From NCBI GenBank assembly GCA_963618055.1, contig CAVERI010000001.1, positions 1-64,000 of the forward strand: a stretch of 64,000 nucleotides of DNA, in the 5' to 3' direction. Below are positions 18,132 to 27,096 of this stretch, piece by piece. The notes under the pieces were generated by a model. That model saw only the letters and a list, made by a program, of their open reading frames with translations, searched no databases and had not been told where the DNA came from. The position numbers and the translations under genes are program-made. Source of the stretch: SFHK01 sp963618055 (GTDB lineage Bacteria > Bacillota > Clostridia > Christensenellales > Aristaeellaceae). Each line of letters begins with the position of its first letter. Position 1 is the first letter of the stretch.

Positions 18132-18144
18132 CAGGCGGTGACAC

Positions 18145-20151
18145 ATGACAGACACCGAACTTACCAGCATCCGAGGGCTCGGCCCCAAGCGCATGGAAGC
18201 GCTGAAGCTCGCCGGAATCCAGACGGCGCAGGATTTTCTGTATTACCTGCCGCGCGAATACCGCGACCTGTCGCGCATCACGCCGCTGTGCGAACTGCGT
18301 GTCGGCGAGCCGTGCGCCATGCGCGTATGCGTCGCCGCTCCTGCCGCGACGGTTCGCGCGGGCGGCGTAATCCTCACCCGCGCCACCGTTTCCGACGGCA
18401 CCGAGGCGCTGCCCGCCGTGTGGTTCAATCAGCCGTGGCTGCGGGAGCAGCTGAAGGTCGGGCGCGAGCTGCTTCTCTACGGGCACAGCGAGGTCAAAAA
18501 CGGCCGGATGCAGATTTCCTGCCCCTCCATTGAAACGGAACAGGGGCTGGTTCCCGTTTACAAGCCGATTCCCGGCGTGCCCGTGAAAATGCTTCGTAGC
18601 GTCATCGCCGAAATTCTGGACGAAACCGCCTGCGACGAAGACCCGCTGCCCGAAGCCATTCGCGAGCGCTTCGGGCTTCTGACGCGGAACGACGCGCTGC
18701 GCGGCGCGCATTTTCCATCCTCCGCGGAGCAGCTTCGCGCGGCGCTGCACCGGCTCTCGTTTGAAAACCTGCTTCTTTTCCAGCTGGCCGTCGGCGTGAT
18801 GCGCGAGCATGTGCACGCGGGCACAGTCATTCCGTCTGGCGCAAACGACGAAGCTGCCTACTGGCGCGCGCTCCCCTTCCCGCCCACGGGCGCGCAAAGG
18901 CGCGTGCTGCACGAAATTGCCGCCGATATGGCCGGTACAAACGCCATGACGCGGCTGGTGCAGGGCGACGTGGGCTGCGGAAAGACCGCCGTCGCGTTCG
19001 GCGCAATTTATCTCGCCGCGCGCGGGGGCTGGCAGAGCGCCATGATGGCTCCGACGGAAATTCTGGCTGCGCAGCACTATGAAAGCGCGCGGGCGCAGCT
19101 GGAGCCGCTGGGTATTTCCTGCGGGCTTCTGACGGGCAGCATGACGCAGAAGGCGCACAGGCTGGCGCGCGAAAGGCTCGCGTCCGGCGAATGGATGTGC
19201 GTGTTCGGCACGCACGCGCTGATCACGGAGACCGTCGCGTATGCGCGCTTGGGGCTCGTGATCACGGATGAACAGCACCGCTTCGGCGTGCGTCAGCGTT
19301 CGCTTTTAAGCCATAAGGGCAAAAGCCCGAACGTGCTCGTCATGTCCGCCACGCCGATTCCGCGCACGCTGTCGCTGATTCTCTATGGCGACCTCGATCT
19401 TTCCGTCATCGACGAGCTTCCGCCGGGTCGGCAGCCCGTGAAAACGCGCATCGTGCCGGAGCGAAAGCGGCAGGATATGTACGGCTTCATCCGAAGCGAG
19501 GTCAAAAAGGGGCGGCAGGTGTATTTCGTCTGCCCGCTGGTGGAGGATTCCGAGGTGGTCGACGCGCAGAGCGCCGAGCTGCTTTTTGAGACTCTTCGCG
19601 ACGAAGCCTTCCCCGACCTGCGCGTTCTTTTAGTGCACGGGAAAATGCGTTCAAAGGAGAAGGACGAAGCCGTGGAACGCTTCCGCCGCGGCGAAGCGGA
19701 CATTCTGGTCTCCACGACGGTGATCGAGGTGGGCGTGAACGTTCCGAACGCCACGGTGATGGTCATCGAAAACGCCGAGCGCTTCGGCCTTGCCCAGCTG
19801 CATCAGCTGCGCGGACGCGTGGGGCGCGGTACGGACGAGGCGTGGTGCTTCCTGATGGCGAACCGCTCCGAGAAGCTCAAAATCATGACCGAGACGAACG
19901 ACGGCTTCCGCATCGCCGAAAAGGATTTGGAGCTGCGCGGCCCCGGCGACATGTTCGGCACGCGTCAGTCCGGCGCGCTGGCCGAGGGGCTTTCCGACGC
20001 GCTGGCCGACGCGCAGACGCTGAAGGTCACGCATGAGCTGGCGCGCGAGGTTCTGCGCGCGGACGACGAAAACGCCGAAAAAAAGGCGCTTCTGCGCATG
20101 GCGCGGGCATGGCTTGCGCGCAAGGGCGAAATCGCGCTGGCAATGAACTGA
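18145..20151 (+). CDS. recG: ATP-dependent DNA helicase RecG
   Basis: 668 residues, the normal RecG length. An N-terminal wedge/OB domain (LPREYRDLSRITPL) is followed by the superfamily 2 helicase core: Walker A GDVGCGKT, motif Ia PTEILAAQHYE, DEQH box ITDEQHRFGVRQR, motif III MSATPIPRTLS, motif VI QLRGRVGRG. It remodels stalled replication forks and Holliday junctions. Located after fakA, as in many Clostridia. Confidence 0.97.
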   Translation: MTDTELTSIRGLGPKRMEALKLAGIQTAQDFLYYLPREYRDLSRITPLCELRVGEPCAMRVCVAAPAATVRAGGVILTRATVSDGTEALPAVWFNQPWLREQLKVGRELLLYGHSEVKNGRMQISCPSIETEQGLVPVYKPIPGVPVKMLRSVIAEILDETACDEDPLPEAIRERFGLLTRNDALRGAHFPSSAEQLRAALHRLSFENLLLFQLAVGVMREHVHAGTVIPSGANDEAAYWRALPFPPTGAQRRVLHEIAADMAGTNAMTRLVQGDVGCGKTAVAFGAIYLAARGGWQSAMMAPTEILAAQHYESARAQLEPLGISCGLLTGSMTQKAHRLARERLASGEWMCVFGTHALITETVAYARLGLVITDEQHRFGVRQRSLLSHKGKSPNVLVMSATPIPRTLSLILYGDLDLSVIDELPPGRQPVKTRIVPERKRQDMYGFIRSEVKKGRQVYFVCPLVEDSEVVDAQSAELLFETLRDEAFPDLRVLLVHGKMRSKEKDEAVERFRRGEADILVSTTVIEVGVNVPNATVMVIENAERFGLAQLHQLRGRVGRGTDEAWCFLMANRSEKLKIMTETNDGFRIAEKDLELRGPGDMFGTRQSGALAEGLSDALADAQTLKVTHELAREVLRADDENAEKKALLRMARAWLARKGEIALAMN

Positions 20152-20216
20152 TTTTTCCAGTCTAAAATCCTTGCGAAAGGTCACACTACCCACAGATCGA
20201 ACGGGAGGTGACGGAC

Positions 20217-20432
20217 TTGCGCTCGAAAAACCGTTCCGGCAGACCGGAGACCGCGGACGCGCTGGATCAGCTGAAGCAGGAAACGGCCCGCGAATTGGGT
20301 ATCAATCTGAATCGCGCGCCGGGCGAAAGGCTGTCCGCGCAGGATGCCGGCAGAGTCGGCGGTCAAATGGTGAAAAAGCTGATACGGGAATACGAGAAGG
20401 CGAACCGCCGCCCGGATCGATCGGAAGATTGA
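20217..20432 (+). CDS. alpha/beta-type small acid-soluble spore protein
   Basis: 71 residues when started at the TTG at 20217, which lies 8 nt after GGGAGG. A GTG at 20208 overlaps that ribosome-binding site and was rejected. The protein contains the SASP core: TARELGINL, then AQDAGRVGGQMVKKLIREYE. Such proteins coat DNA in dormant spores and are cleaved by GPR protease at germination. The N-terminus is more charged and the loop (NRAPGERLS) differs from the second copy, so the two are paralogues rather than a recent duplication. Confidence 0.88.
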   Translation: MRSKNRSGRPETADALDQLKQETARELGINLNRAPGERLSAQDAGRVGGQMVKKLIREYEKANRRPDRSED

Positions 20433-20448
20433 AAGGAGTGTGTGTTCC

Positions 20449-20655
20449 ATGTCCAGCAAGAATTCCAACCGCATCAATGTTCCCGAAGCCCGCAAGGCGA
20501 TGTCCAACATGAAGCACGAGGTCGCCAGCGAGCTCGGCATCACCCTGAGCGAGGGCTACAACGGCAACATCGCCGCCAAGGACGCCGGCCACATCGGCGG
20601 CAACATGGTGAAGAAGATGATCGAGGCGCAGGAGCGCTCGATGAGCGGCAAGTAA
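20449..20655 (+). CDS. alpha/beta-type small acid-soluble spore protein (second copy)
   Basis: 68 residues from the ATG at 20449 (AAGGAG site). Contains the conserved HEVASELGITL segment with the GPR cleavage region and AAKDAGHIGGNMVKKMIE. It directly follows the first SASP gene and ends at a strong terminator. Together the two genes show that the host makes, or recently made, endospores. Expression would be expected from sigma-G in the forespore, but I could not identify a sigma-G promoter with confidence. Confidence 0.92.
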   Translation: MSSKNSNRINVPEARKAMSNMKHEVASELGITLSEGYNGNIAAKDAGHIGGNMVKKMIEAQERSMSGK

Positions 20656-20681
20656 GCAGCCGCTTTCCTTACAATCGCATG

Positions 20682-20707
20682 TGTCTCCCGTCGTTCGGCG
20701 GGAGACA
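20682..20707 (+). terminator. terminator after the spore-protein genes
   Basis: 9-bp stem TGTCTCCCG / CGGGAGACA with an 8-nt loop, followed by TGATTTTAT. Confidence 0.8.
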
Positions 20708-20727
20708 TGATTTTATCAGAAACGCTC

Positions 20728-20756
20728 TTGACAAATATCGGAAGAGCCGATATAAT
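20728..20756 (+). promoter_or_regulatory. hisS-aspS promoter
   Basis: Perfect consensus TTGACA (20728-20733), 17-bp spacer, TATAAT (20751-20756). Transcription would start just before the T-box leader. Confidence 0.9.
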
Positions 20757-20762
20757 CGCATC

Positions 20763-20995
20763 GTAAGAAGATATGGGCCTTGACCGGGAAGAGTACCCGT
20801 TTTCCCCGCCAAAGAGAGGGCGCGCATGGTGAAAGCGCCCGCGGCGGAATGCGGCGAACGACGCCCCGCGAGCCTCCGCGGAAAACCGCGGCGCGTCCCG
20901 GCGATAACGGGATTAAGATGGACGGCAAGCCGCCGTTCAGTCAGGGTGGCAACGCGAAACGGCCTTTCGCCCCTGCGCGGGGTGAAAGGCTTTAT
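20763..20995 (+). promoter_or_regulatory. T-box leader with Asp specifier, upstream of hisS-aspS
   Basis: tRNA-sensing leader. Stem I begins with GGGAAGAGTACCCG and contains AGAGAGGGCG. The specifier loop follows GCGAAC and reads GAC (20860-20862), an aspartate codon. The T-box sequence is AGGGTGGCAACGCG (20943-20956). The antiterminator bulge TGGC would pair with a tRNA ending GCCA, which fits the G discriminator of tRNA-Asp and not the C discriminator of bacterial tRNA-His. A 12-bp terminator (GCCTTTCGCCCC / GGGGTGAAAGGC) and a T-rich run follow. Uncharged tRNA-Asp should raise expression of both synthetases. Confidence 0.92.
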
Positions 20996-21022
20996 TTCTA
21001 TCTTTGAGGAGGAACGAATCAC

Positions 21023-22282
21023 ATGCTTACACAGGCGCCCAAGGGAACGCAGGACATGCTTCCGAAAGACAGTCATCGCTGGCACAAAATCGAAGAGACG
21101 ATGCGCAGCGTATGTCATCTGGCCGGATACCGCGAAATCCGTACGCCCGTGTTCGAGCATACGGAGCTGTTCCAGCGCGGCGTAGGCGACACGACGGACG
21201 TCGTTCAGAAGGAAATGTACACCTTTACCGACAAGGGCAACCGCTCCATCACGCTGAAGCCCGAGGGAACCGCGGGCGCGGCGCGCGCCATGATTGAGGC
21301 GCACCTGTACGCCGAGCCGCTGCCGCAGAAGATGTACTACGTCTCCTGCCCCGTGTTCCGCTATGAGAAGCCGCAGAGCGGCCGTCTGCGCGAGCATCAT
21401 CAGCTGGGCGTCGAGGTGTTCGGCGCGAAGGACGCGAGCGTCGACGCGGAGATCATCCGTCTGGCGATGGACGTGCTCGAGGGCGTGGGCGTGACGGGTC
21501 TTTCGCTGAACATCAACTCCATCGGCTGCCCCACCTGCCGCAAGGCGTATAACGACGCGCTGAAGGCGTTCCTCGCCCCCATCCTGCCAGAGCTGTGCGA
21601 GACCTGCCGCGGCCGCTACGACCGCAACCCCATGCGCATTCTGGACTGCAAGGAAGCCAAGTGCAAGGCTCTCGTGAAGGATGCGCCCGCGATGCTGGAC
21701 ATGCTGTGCGACGACTGCAAGGCGCACTTTGAGTCGCTCAAGCGCTACCTGACCGGTCTGGGACTCGACTACACCGTGGACAAGGGCATCGTGCGCGGTC
21801 TGGATTACTATACCAAGACGGTCTTTGAAATCATCACCAAAACGCCGGACGGCGGCGAGCTGACCGTGTGCGGCGGCGGCCGGTACGACGGTCTTGTGCA
21901 GCAGCTGGGCGGCCCGGAAATGTGCGGCATCGGCTTCGGCATGGGCGTGGAGCGAATCATCATGGTTCAGGACATGCTCGGCTATAAGGACGACGCGCCG
22001 GCGCTGGTGGACGCGTTCGTGGTTACGATGGGCGACGAAGCCCGCATCGAGGGCGAAAAGGTGGTGCGCGAGCTGCGGCTTGCCGGAATTCCCGCCGACC
22101 TCGACCACTGCGCGCGCAGTATGAAGGCGCAGTTCAAGTATGCCGACAAAATCGGCGCGCGCCGCGTGCTGGTCATCGCCGGCGACGAGCTGGCCGCGGG
22201 CGCAGTGAAAATCCGCGATATGCAAAACGGCACGGAAACCACCGTGGCGCGAAACGACGTTGTGTCTTCAATCAAAGGATAA
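21023..22282 (+). CDS. hisS: histidyl-tRNA synthetase
   Basis: 419 residues, normal length. Class II catalytic motifs: motif 2 CPVFRYEKPQSGRLREHHQLG and the histidine-specific motifs GLDYYTKTVFE and GGGRYDGLV. The C-terminal anticodon-binding domain contains RLAGIPADLDHCARSMKAQF. It charges tRNA-His. The start follows a GAGGAGG site right after the T-box terminator. aspS follows 20 bp later on the same transcript. Confidence 0.97.
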   Translation: MLTQAPKGTQDMLPKDSHRWHKIEETMRSVCHLAGYREIRTPVFEHTELFQRGVGDTTDVVQKEMYTFTDKGNRSITLKPEGTAGAARAMIEAHLYAEPLPQKMYYVSCPVFRYEKPQSGRLREHHQLGVEVFGAKDASVDAEIIRLAMDVLEGVGVTGLSLNINSIGCPTCRKAYNDALKAFLAPILPELCETCRGRYDRNPMRILDCKEAKCKALVKDAPAMLDMLCDDCKAHFESLKRYLTGLGLDYTVDKGIVRGLDYYTKTVFEIITKTPDGGELTVCGGGRYDGLVQQLGGPEMCGIGFGMGVERIIMVQDMLGYKDDAPALVDAFVVTMGDEARIEGEKVVRELRLAGIPADLDHCARSMKAQFKYADKIGARRVLVIAGDELAAGAVKIRDMQNGTETTVARNDVVSSIKG

Positions 22283-22302
22283 GCATACAGGAGGAATCGA
22301 CC

Positions 22303-24066
22303 ATGTTTCAGTCCCGAACCCACACCTGCGGCGAGCTGCGGCTTGCGAACGCCGGTGAAAAGGTAACCATCGTCGGCTGGATGGAAAACGTGCGCGAAGT
22401 CGGCAGCACGCTGGCCTTCGTGGTTCTTCGCGATTTCTACGGCACCACGCAGGTCGTCGTGGAAAACAACGAGGAAGTCATGAAAACGATCAAATCGCTG
22501 AACTGCGAAAGCACCATTTCCGTCACCGGCACGGTGCGCGAGCGCTCCAGCAAGAACACGAAAATCCCCACCGGCGAAATCGAGGTGGTTCCGGAGTCGG
22601 TCGAGGTGCTCGGCCGCTGCATCTACAACGAGCTGCCCTTCGAAATTAACCGTTCCCGCGAAGCCGATGAAAACGCCCGTCTGCGCTATCGCTTCCTCGA
22701 CCTGCGCAATCCGGCCGTGAAAAAGAACATCGTGCTGCGCTGTCAGGTTGTCGCGGCGCTGCGCCGTTCGATGATTGAGCACGGCTTCCTTGAGATTACC
22801 ACCCCCATCCTCACCTGCTCCTCGCCCGAGGGGGCGCGCGACTATCTGGTGCCCTCCCGCCTGAACCCGGGCAAGTTCTACGCCCTGCCGCAGGCGCCGC
22901 AGCAGTTTAAGCAGCTTCTGATGACCTCCGGCTTCGACCGCTATTTCCAGATCGCGCCGTGCTTCCGCGACGAGGACGCGCGCGCCGACCGTTCCCCCGG
23001 CGAGTTCTATCAGCTGGATATGGAAATGGCGTTCGCCGGACAGGAGGACGTGTTCGCCGTGATCGAGGATGTGTTCCCGCCCATCTTCTCCGAGTATGGC
23101 AAGTACTCCGTCGCGTCGAAGGCGCCGTTCAAGCGCATCAGGTACAACGACGCCATGGAGCGCTACGGCTCCGACAAGCCCGACCTGCGCATCAGCCTTG
23201 TGGTGGACGACGTGACCCAGCTTTCGCAGGGCATCGGCTTTGAGCCCTTCGACGGCAGCGTGGTCAAGGCCATCGTTGCGCCCGGCTTTGACAAGCCGCG
23301 CAAGTTCATCGACGGCCTGTGCGGCGACGTGCTCGCCGCCACCGAAAACAAGTGCTACTGGTTCAAGGTAAACGACGATATGTCCTTCGCGGGCGGCGTG
23401 GCGAAGTTCTTCGCCGCGAAGCACGACGAGGTCGTGAGCGCGCTGAACCTTCAGCCCGGCGCGTGCGTGTTCCTGTGCGCGGGCAAGAAGCTGATTGCGC
23501 AGAAGACCGCGGGCGTGATTCGTAAAACCGTCGGCAACGCCGTCGAGCAATATATCGACCGCGAGCGCTACGAGTTCTGCTGGATTGTGGACTTCCCGAT
23601 GTACGAAATCGGCGAGGAGTCCGGCCAGCTGGAATTCTGCCACAACCCCTTCTCCATGCCCAACGGCGGCGTGAAGGCGCTGGAGGAGAAGGATCCGCTG
23701 GAGATTTCCGCCTTCCAGTACGATCTGGTCTGCAACGGCGTGGAGCTTTCCTCCGGCGCTGTCCGCAACCACGACCCCGAAATCATGATCAAGGCGTTTG
23801 AGCTGGTGGGTCTGGGCGAGGCCGACGTGAAGGCCAAGTTCCCGGCCATGTACAACGCGTTCTGCTATGGCGCGCCGCCGCACGCCGGCATCGCTCCGGG
23901 CGTAGACCGCATGGTCATGCTGATGGCGGGTGAGGAATCGATCCGCGAGATCATCCCCTTCCCCATGAACAAGAACGCGCAGGATCTGATGATGGGCGCG
24001 CCGTCCGAGGTCGATCCCCGGCAACTGGCGGACGTGCATATCGCCATCGTCAAGCCCGAGAAGTAA
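22303..24066 (+). CDS. aspS: aspartyl-tRNA synthetase
   Basis: 587 residues, bacterial-type length. The N-terminal OB anticodon-binding domain has GWMENVREVGSTLAFVVLRD. The class II core carries motif 2 CFRDEDARADRSPGEFYQLD and motif 3 GIAPGVDRMVML. The bacterial GAD insertion lies between them. Second gene of the T-box operon, whose specifier matches this enzyme. Whether it also charges tRNA-Asn depends on an asparaginyl synthetase or GatCAB elsewhere. Confidence 0.97.
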   Translation: MFQSRTHTCGELRLANAGEKVTIVGWMENVREVGSTLAFVVLRDFYGTTQVVVENNEEVMKTIKSLNCESTISVTGTVRERSSKNTKIPTGEIEVVPESVEVLGRCIYNELPFEINRSREADENARLRYRFLDLRNPAVKKNIVLRCQVVAALRRSMIEHGFLEITTPILTCSSPEGARDYLVPSRLNPGKFYALPQAPQQFKQLLMTSGFDRYFQIAPCFRDEDARADRSPGEFYQLDMEMAFAGQEDVFAVIEDVFPPIFSEYGKYSVASKAPFKRIRYNDAMERYGSDKPDLRISLVVDDVTQLSQGIGFEPFDGSVVKAIVAPGFDKPRKFIDGLCGDVLAATENKCYWFKVNDDMSFAGGVAKFFAAKHDEVVSALNLQPGACVFLCAGKKLIAQKTAGVIRKTVGNAVEQYIDRERYEFCWIVDFPMYEIGEESGQLEFCHNPFSMPNGGVKALEEKDPLEISAFQYDLVCNGVELSSGAVRNHDPEIMIKAFELVGLGEADVKAKFPAMYNAFCYGAPPHAGIAPGVDRMVMLMAGEESIREIIPFPMNKNAQDLMMGAPSEVDPRQLADVHIAIVKPEK

Positions 24067-24074
24067 TTCCGCTT

Positions 24075-24116
24075 CGAATGAGGCTGTTGCACCCCACCGT
24101 GCAGCAGCTTCATTCG
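24075..24116 (+). terminator. long hairpin after aspS
   Basis: 18-bp stem with two G-U wobbles (24075-24092 with 24099-24116) and a 6-nt loop, 8 bp after the aspS stop. No T-run follows, so it may act as a weak terminator or an mRNA 3'-end stabiliser ahead of the yitT-like gene. Confidence 0.5.
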
Positions 24117-24148
24117 CGCAAGACTTCACCGAAAGGAGCCATCCCGTC

Positions 24149-25042
24149 ATGCGCGAACGAACCCGCGACTGGCTGAGAAAATGCCTGCTCATTGCGCTGG
24201 GCGTGCTCATCATGGCCGTTGCCTACAATATGTTCCTCGTGCCCGCGAAGATTGCGCCCGGCGGCGTGTCCGGCGCGGCGACCATCGTCTACTATCTGAC
24301 CGGCCTGCCCATCGGCGCGGTTTCGCTGGCCATGAACCTGCCGCTGTTTTTCCTTGGCTGGCGGCAGGAGGGACGCGATTTCATCATCCGCACCCTGCTT
24401 TCCACGGTGCTTCTGTCCCTCGCGCTGGACACGCTGAAGCTTCCGCGCATCACGGAGGATCCGATGCTGTCCGCGCTGTTCGGCGGCGTGATTCTGGGGC
24501 TCGGCCTCGGCCTTGTGTTCATGAGCGACGCGACCACCGGCGGCACCGACCTTGCGGCGAAGATGATTCAGCGCCGCCTGCCCCGGCTTTCGATGGCGTG
24601 GGTGCTGTTCGGGCTGGACATGATCGTCACCGTCGCCGCCATGATCGCGTTTTCGCCGGAGGAAGGCCTGTATGCGCTGGTTACCATCTATGTAAGCACT
24701 AAGATCACGGATTTCATGCTGGAGGGCATGCGCAGCGCCCGCGCGCTTACCGTCGTATCCCCCCGCCACGAGGCCATTGCCCGGCGTGTGATGGAGGAAA
24801 TGGAGCGCGGCGTCACCTGCTGGCGCGGCACGGGCATGTATTCCGGGCAGGATGTAACGGTTTTGTATTGCGTGGTTTCCAACCGCGAGGTCACGCGCGT
24901 AAAGCACATCATCCTCTCCGAGGATAAAAACGCGTTCATCGTCATCGCCGACGCGCACGAGGTCGGCGGCGAGGGCTTCACCTATAATCGTCCCACCATT
25001 CCCCTGCTGCCCCGCAAACGCAAGCCGCAGGCTCCCTCCTGA
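24149..25042 (+). CDS. YitT family membrane protein (DUF161 + DUF2179)
   Basis: 297 residues with four to five hydrophobic segments in the first ~180 residues (VLIMAVAYNMFLVPAKIAPGG is the family hallmark) and a cytoplasmic C-terminal DUF2179 domain (VVSPRHEAIARRVMEEMERG, IVIADAHEVGGEGF). The molecular function of the family is unsettled. A GAAAGGAG site precedes the ATG. Its own terminator follows at 25062. Confidence 0.9.
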   Translation: MRERTRDWLRKCLLIALGVLIMAVAYNMFLVPAKIAPGGVSGAATIVYYLTGLPIGAVSLAMNLPLFFLGWRQEGRDFIIRTLLSTVLLSLALDTLKLPRITEDPMLSALFGGVILGLGLGLVFMSDATTGGTDLAAKMIQRRLPRLSMAWVLFGLDMIVTVAAMIAFSPEEGLYALVTIYVSTKITDFMLEGMRSARALTVVSPRHEAIARRVMEEMERGVTCWRGTGMYSGQDVTVLYCVVSNREVTRVKHIILSEDKNAFIVIADAHEVGGEGFTYNRPTIPLLPRKRKPQAPS

Positions 25043-25061
25043 TTTTCGTTTTTTCCCTTCG

Positions 25062-25091
25062 CGCGTCCGGCTGCTGTCGGACGCGTTATTT
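25062..25091 (+). terminator. terminator after the yitT-like gene
   Basis: 8-bp stem CGCGTCCG / CGGACGCG (25062-25069, 25078-25085) followed by TTATTT. Confidence 0.7.
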
Positions 25092-25116
25092 AACACAAAA
25101 AGCTTCTCGTTCTGTA

Positions 25117-25156
25117 TTGACTATTTCCAACTACTGAATATAATATAGTACTGTAT
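25117..25156 (+). promoter_or_regulatory. promoter and likely PadR operator
   Basis: TTGACT (25117-25122), 16-bp spacer, TATAAT (25139-25144). Overlapping the -10 and start site is the near-palindrome ATATAGTACTGTAT (25143-25156, one mismatch per arm). Its position suggests autorepression by the PadR protein encoded 27 bp downstream. Confidence 0.6.
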
Positions 25157-25182
25157 GAACGACGAGATGAAAGGAGCTCTCC

Positions 25183-25509
25183 ATGAACAGCCAATACAAA
25201 AAAGGCGTATTGGAGCTTTGCGTGCTTTCTCTTTTGAAAAAGCGCGACTGCTACGGATACGAGATTTCCGAGTTTCTTTCCGGCCATATCGATATTTCGG
25301 ACGGAACGGTGTACCCGATTCTCCGAAAGCTGAAGGCGGACGGAATGCTCACCACCTATCTTCAGGAGGAAAGCGGCGGGCCGCCGCGCAAATACTACAA
25401 GCTGACCGAGCTTGGGCTTGAAACCTACGAAGCCGATCGCGCCGAATATCTGGACTTTGCAAAATCGATTCGAAAACTGTTGGAGGATGAAGAAAATGAC
25501 GAAGAATGA
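25183..25509 (+). CDS. PadR-family transcriptional regulator
   Basis: 108 residues, the short PadR-s1 form. The winged helix includes LELCVLSLLKKRDCYGYEIS and DGTVYPILRKLKADGML, then a C-terminal dimerisation helix rich in acidic residues. The stop overlaps the start of the next gene by 14 bp. PadR genes coupled to HAAS-domain membrane proteins are a common Bacillota pair in which PadR represses the operon. Confidence 0.94.
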   Translation: MNSQYKKGVLELCVLSLLKKRDCYGYEISEFLSGHIDISDGTVYPILRKLKADGMLTTYLQEESGGPPRKYYKLTELGLETYEADRAEYLDFAKSIRKLLEDEENDEE

Positions 25510-26218
25510 ATTCATGACCCTGCTCACCGAGGAGCTCAACAAGCGCAGCGTTCCCGACGCTGCGGACGTGATCGACGAATATCAGCAGCACTTTGCCTTC
25601 AAGCTGGCCGACGGCTATTCCGAGGAGGAAATCGCCGCGAAGCTGGGCGACCCCGTGCAGCTGGCCGCGCAGTTTGAACCCTCCATCGAAGCACCCGAAA
25701 CAAAGAGTTCCGGCAAGCCGCTCGTGGTTGCCGGCTTCTGCTTCGCCGACATCTTTGCCGGCATGATCTTCGCTCTTCTCTTCGCGTGGGACGTGGTGAT
25801 GGCCGCCGGTTCCATTTCCTTCGCCGCCATTTCCGTGGATCTTCTGGGCGGGCAGCGCCTGTACACGCTGCTTCCGTCGACGCCCTACTGGTGCTGCTCG
25901 ATTCTGGGGCTTTCGCTCGCGCCGCTGAGCGTGCTGTTCGCCGTCGGCTGCGTCTACTTTACCGCGTTCCTCCGGCAGCTCTGGCGCTCCTTCGCCCGCT
26001 TTCAGCATAACGCACTTGCCACGGCTTCCGGAAAACCCGCGCTGCCCCCGCTCTCGACCGCCCCGCACTTCTCCGCGAAGACCGCCCGCCGACTTCGCTC
26101 GATCGCATTGGTTTCGCTGGCGTTGTTCGCCGTCTGCTTCGTGCTGGCCTACCTCATGTGCAGCCTGTCCGCGCGTTCGCTGCAGTTCTGGCACGTGTGG
26201 AACTGGTTCGTATCCTGA
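25496..26218 (+). CDS. HAAS/DUF1700-domain membrane protein, PadR partner
   Basis: About 240 residues from the ATG at 25496. The N-terminal HAAS segment (MTKNEFMTLLTEELNKR, then YQQHFAFKLADGYSEEEIAAKLGDP) is followed by hydrophobic stretches near residues 75-110, 135-165 and 200-222. Such proteins are encoded with PadR regulators; the domain is thought to sense or anchor at the membrane. The start overlaps the padR stop, giving translational coupling. The precise role is unknown. Confidence 0.85.
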   Translation: MTKNEFMTLLTEELNKRSVPDAADVIDEYQQHFAFKLADGYSEEEIAAKLGDPVQLAAQFEPSIEAPETKSSGKPLVVAGFCFADIFAGMIFALLFAWDVVMAAGSISFAAISVDLLGGQRLYTLLPSTPYWCCSILGLSLAPLSVLFAVGCVYFTAFLRQLWRSFARFQHNALATASGKPALPPLSTAPHFSAKTARRLRSIALVSLALFAVCFVLAYLMCSLSARSLQFWHVWNWFVS

Positions 26219-26235
26219 CATTTGGAGGTATTCTC

Positions 26236-27096
26236 ATGAAAACCGTCGTCATTACGGGCGCGACCTCCGGCATTGGGCTGGAAACGGCAAAGCTGCTTGC
26301 GCGGGGCGGTTTCCGCGTGATTGGCATCGGTCGCAGTGCGGCGCGCTGCGAACAGGCAAAGCATGCCATTCGCACGGCTTCTTCGCTGCCCGAGCCGGTG
26401 TTCTTTACCGCCGACCTTCTTCAGCAGCGCGAGGTGAACCGCGTGGCCGCAGAGCTGGCCGAGTTCATAACGGAGCACTGCGACGGAGAGCTGTTCGCGC
26501 TGATCAACAACGCGGGCTGCGCTCGCGGGTACTACATGACCACGGAGGACGGCTATGAGCATCAGTTCGCGCTGAATTATCTGGCCGGTTTCCTTTTGAC
26601 CCATCGGCTGCTGCCGCTTTTGAAAAAGGCGGGCGGGCGCGTGATCATGACCGGCAGTCGGTCGCACAAGGGCATTCGCGTACACTGGAACGACGTGATG
26701 CTCACCCGCCACTACAATCCGCTGACCGCCTACAAGCAATCCAAGCTGTGCGACATCCTCTTCGCGAAGGGGCTGAACGATCGGTACGCGTCGCTGGGCG
26801 TTTCCGCCTACACCGTCGACCCCGGTCTCGTGCGCACGGACATCGGAAACAAGGACGCGGGCGGACTCGTGAACCTGATCTGGTCGGTGCGCAAGCTGGG
26901 CGGCGTTCGCCCGGAAATTCCGGCGCAGACCTACGCCTACCTGTGCAGCCAGCCGCTGCCGCCGGCGGGACTGTATTACTACCATTGCAGGGAGCGCGCC
27001 TACAGTCGAGAAGTAACCTCAGAAAACGCGAACCGTCTGTTCTCGCTCAGCGAGCGGCTGTGCGGCATTCCCTTTGGAGAGGAGGAACCTTCATGA
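26236..27096 (+). CDS. short-chain dehydrogenase/reductase
   Basis: 286 residues. Rossmann-fold SDR with the cofactor motif TGATSGIGLETAKLL at the N-terminus, NNAG (LINNAGC) in strand 4 and the catalytic YxxxK as YKQSK. The Ser of the triad is probably in MTGSRSHKG. The overall sequence resembles retinol-dehydrogenase/WW-oxidoreductase-like SDRs with an extended C-terminus. The start has a GGAGG site, and the stop overlaps the next SDR by 4 bp. Substrate unknown. Confidence 0.88.
   Translation: MKTVVITGATSGIGLETAKLLARGGFRVIGIGRSAARCEQAKHAIRTASSLPEPVFFTADLLQQREVNRVAAELAEFITEHCDGELFALINNAGCARGYYMTTEDGYEHQFALNYLAGFLLTHRLLPLLKKAGGRVIMTGSRSHKGIRVHWNDVMLTRHYNPLTAYKQSKLCDILFAKGLNDRYASLGVSAYTVDPGLVRTDIGNKDAGGLVNLIWSVRKLGGVRPEIPAQTYAYLCSQPLPPAGLYYYHCRERAYSREVTSENANRLFSLSERLCGIPFGEEEPS

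Noticed and set aside
20208..20216. GTG start for the first spore protein
   Set aside because: It overlaps the GGGAGG ribosome-binding site; the TTG 9 nt later has proper spacing.
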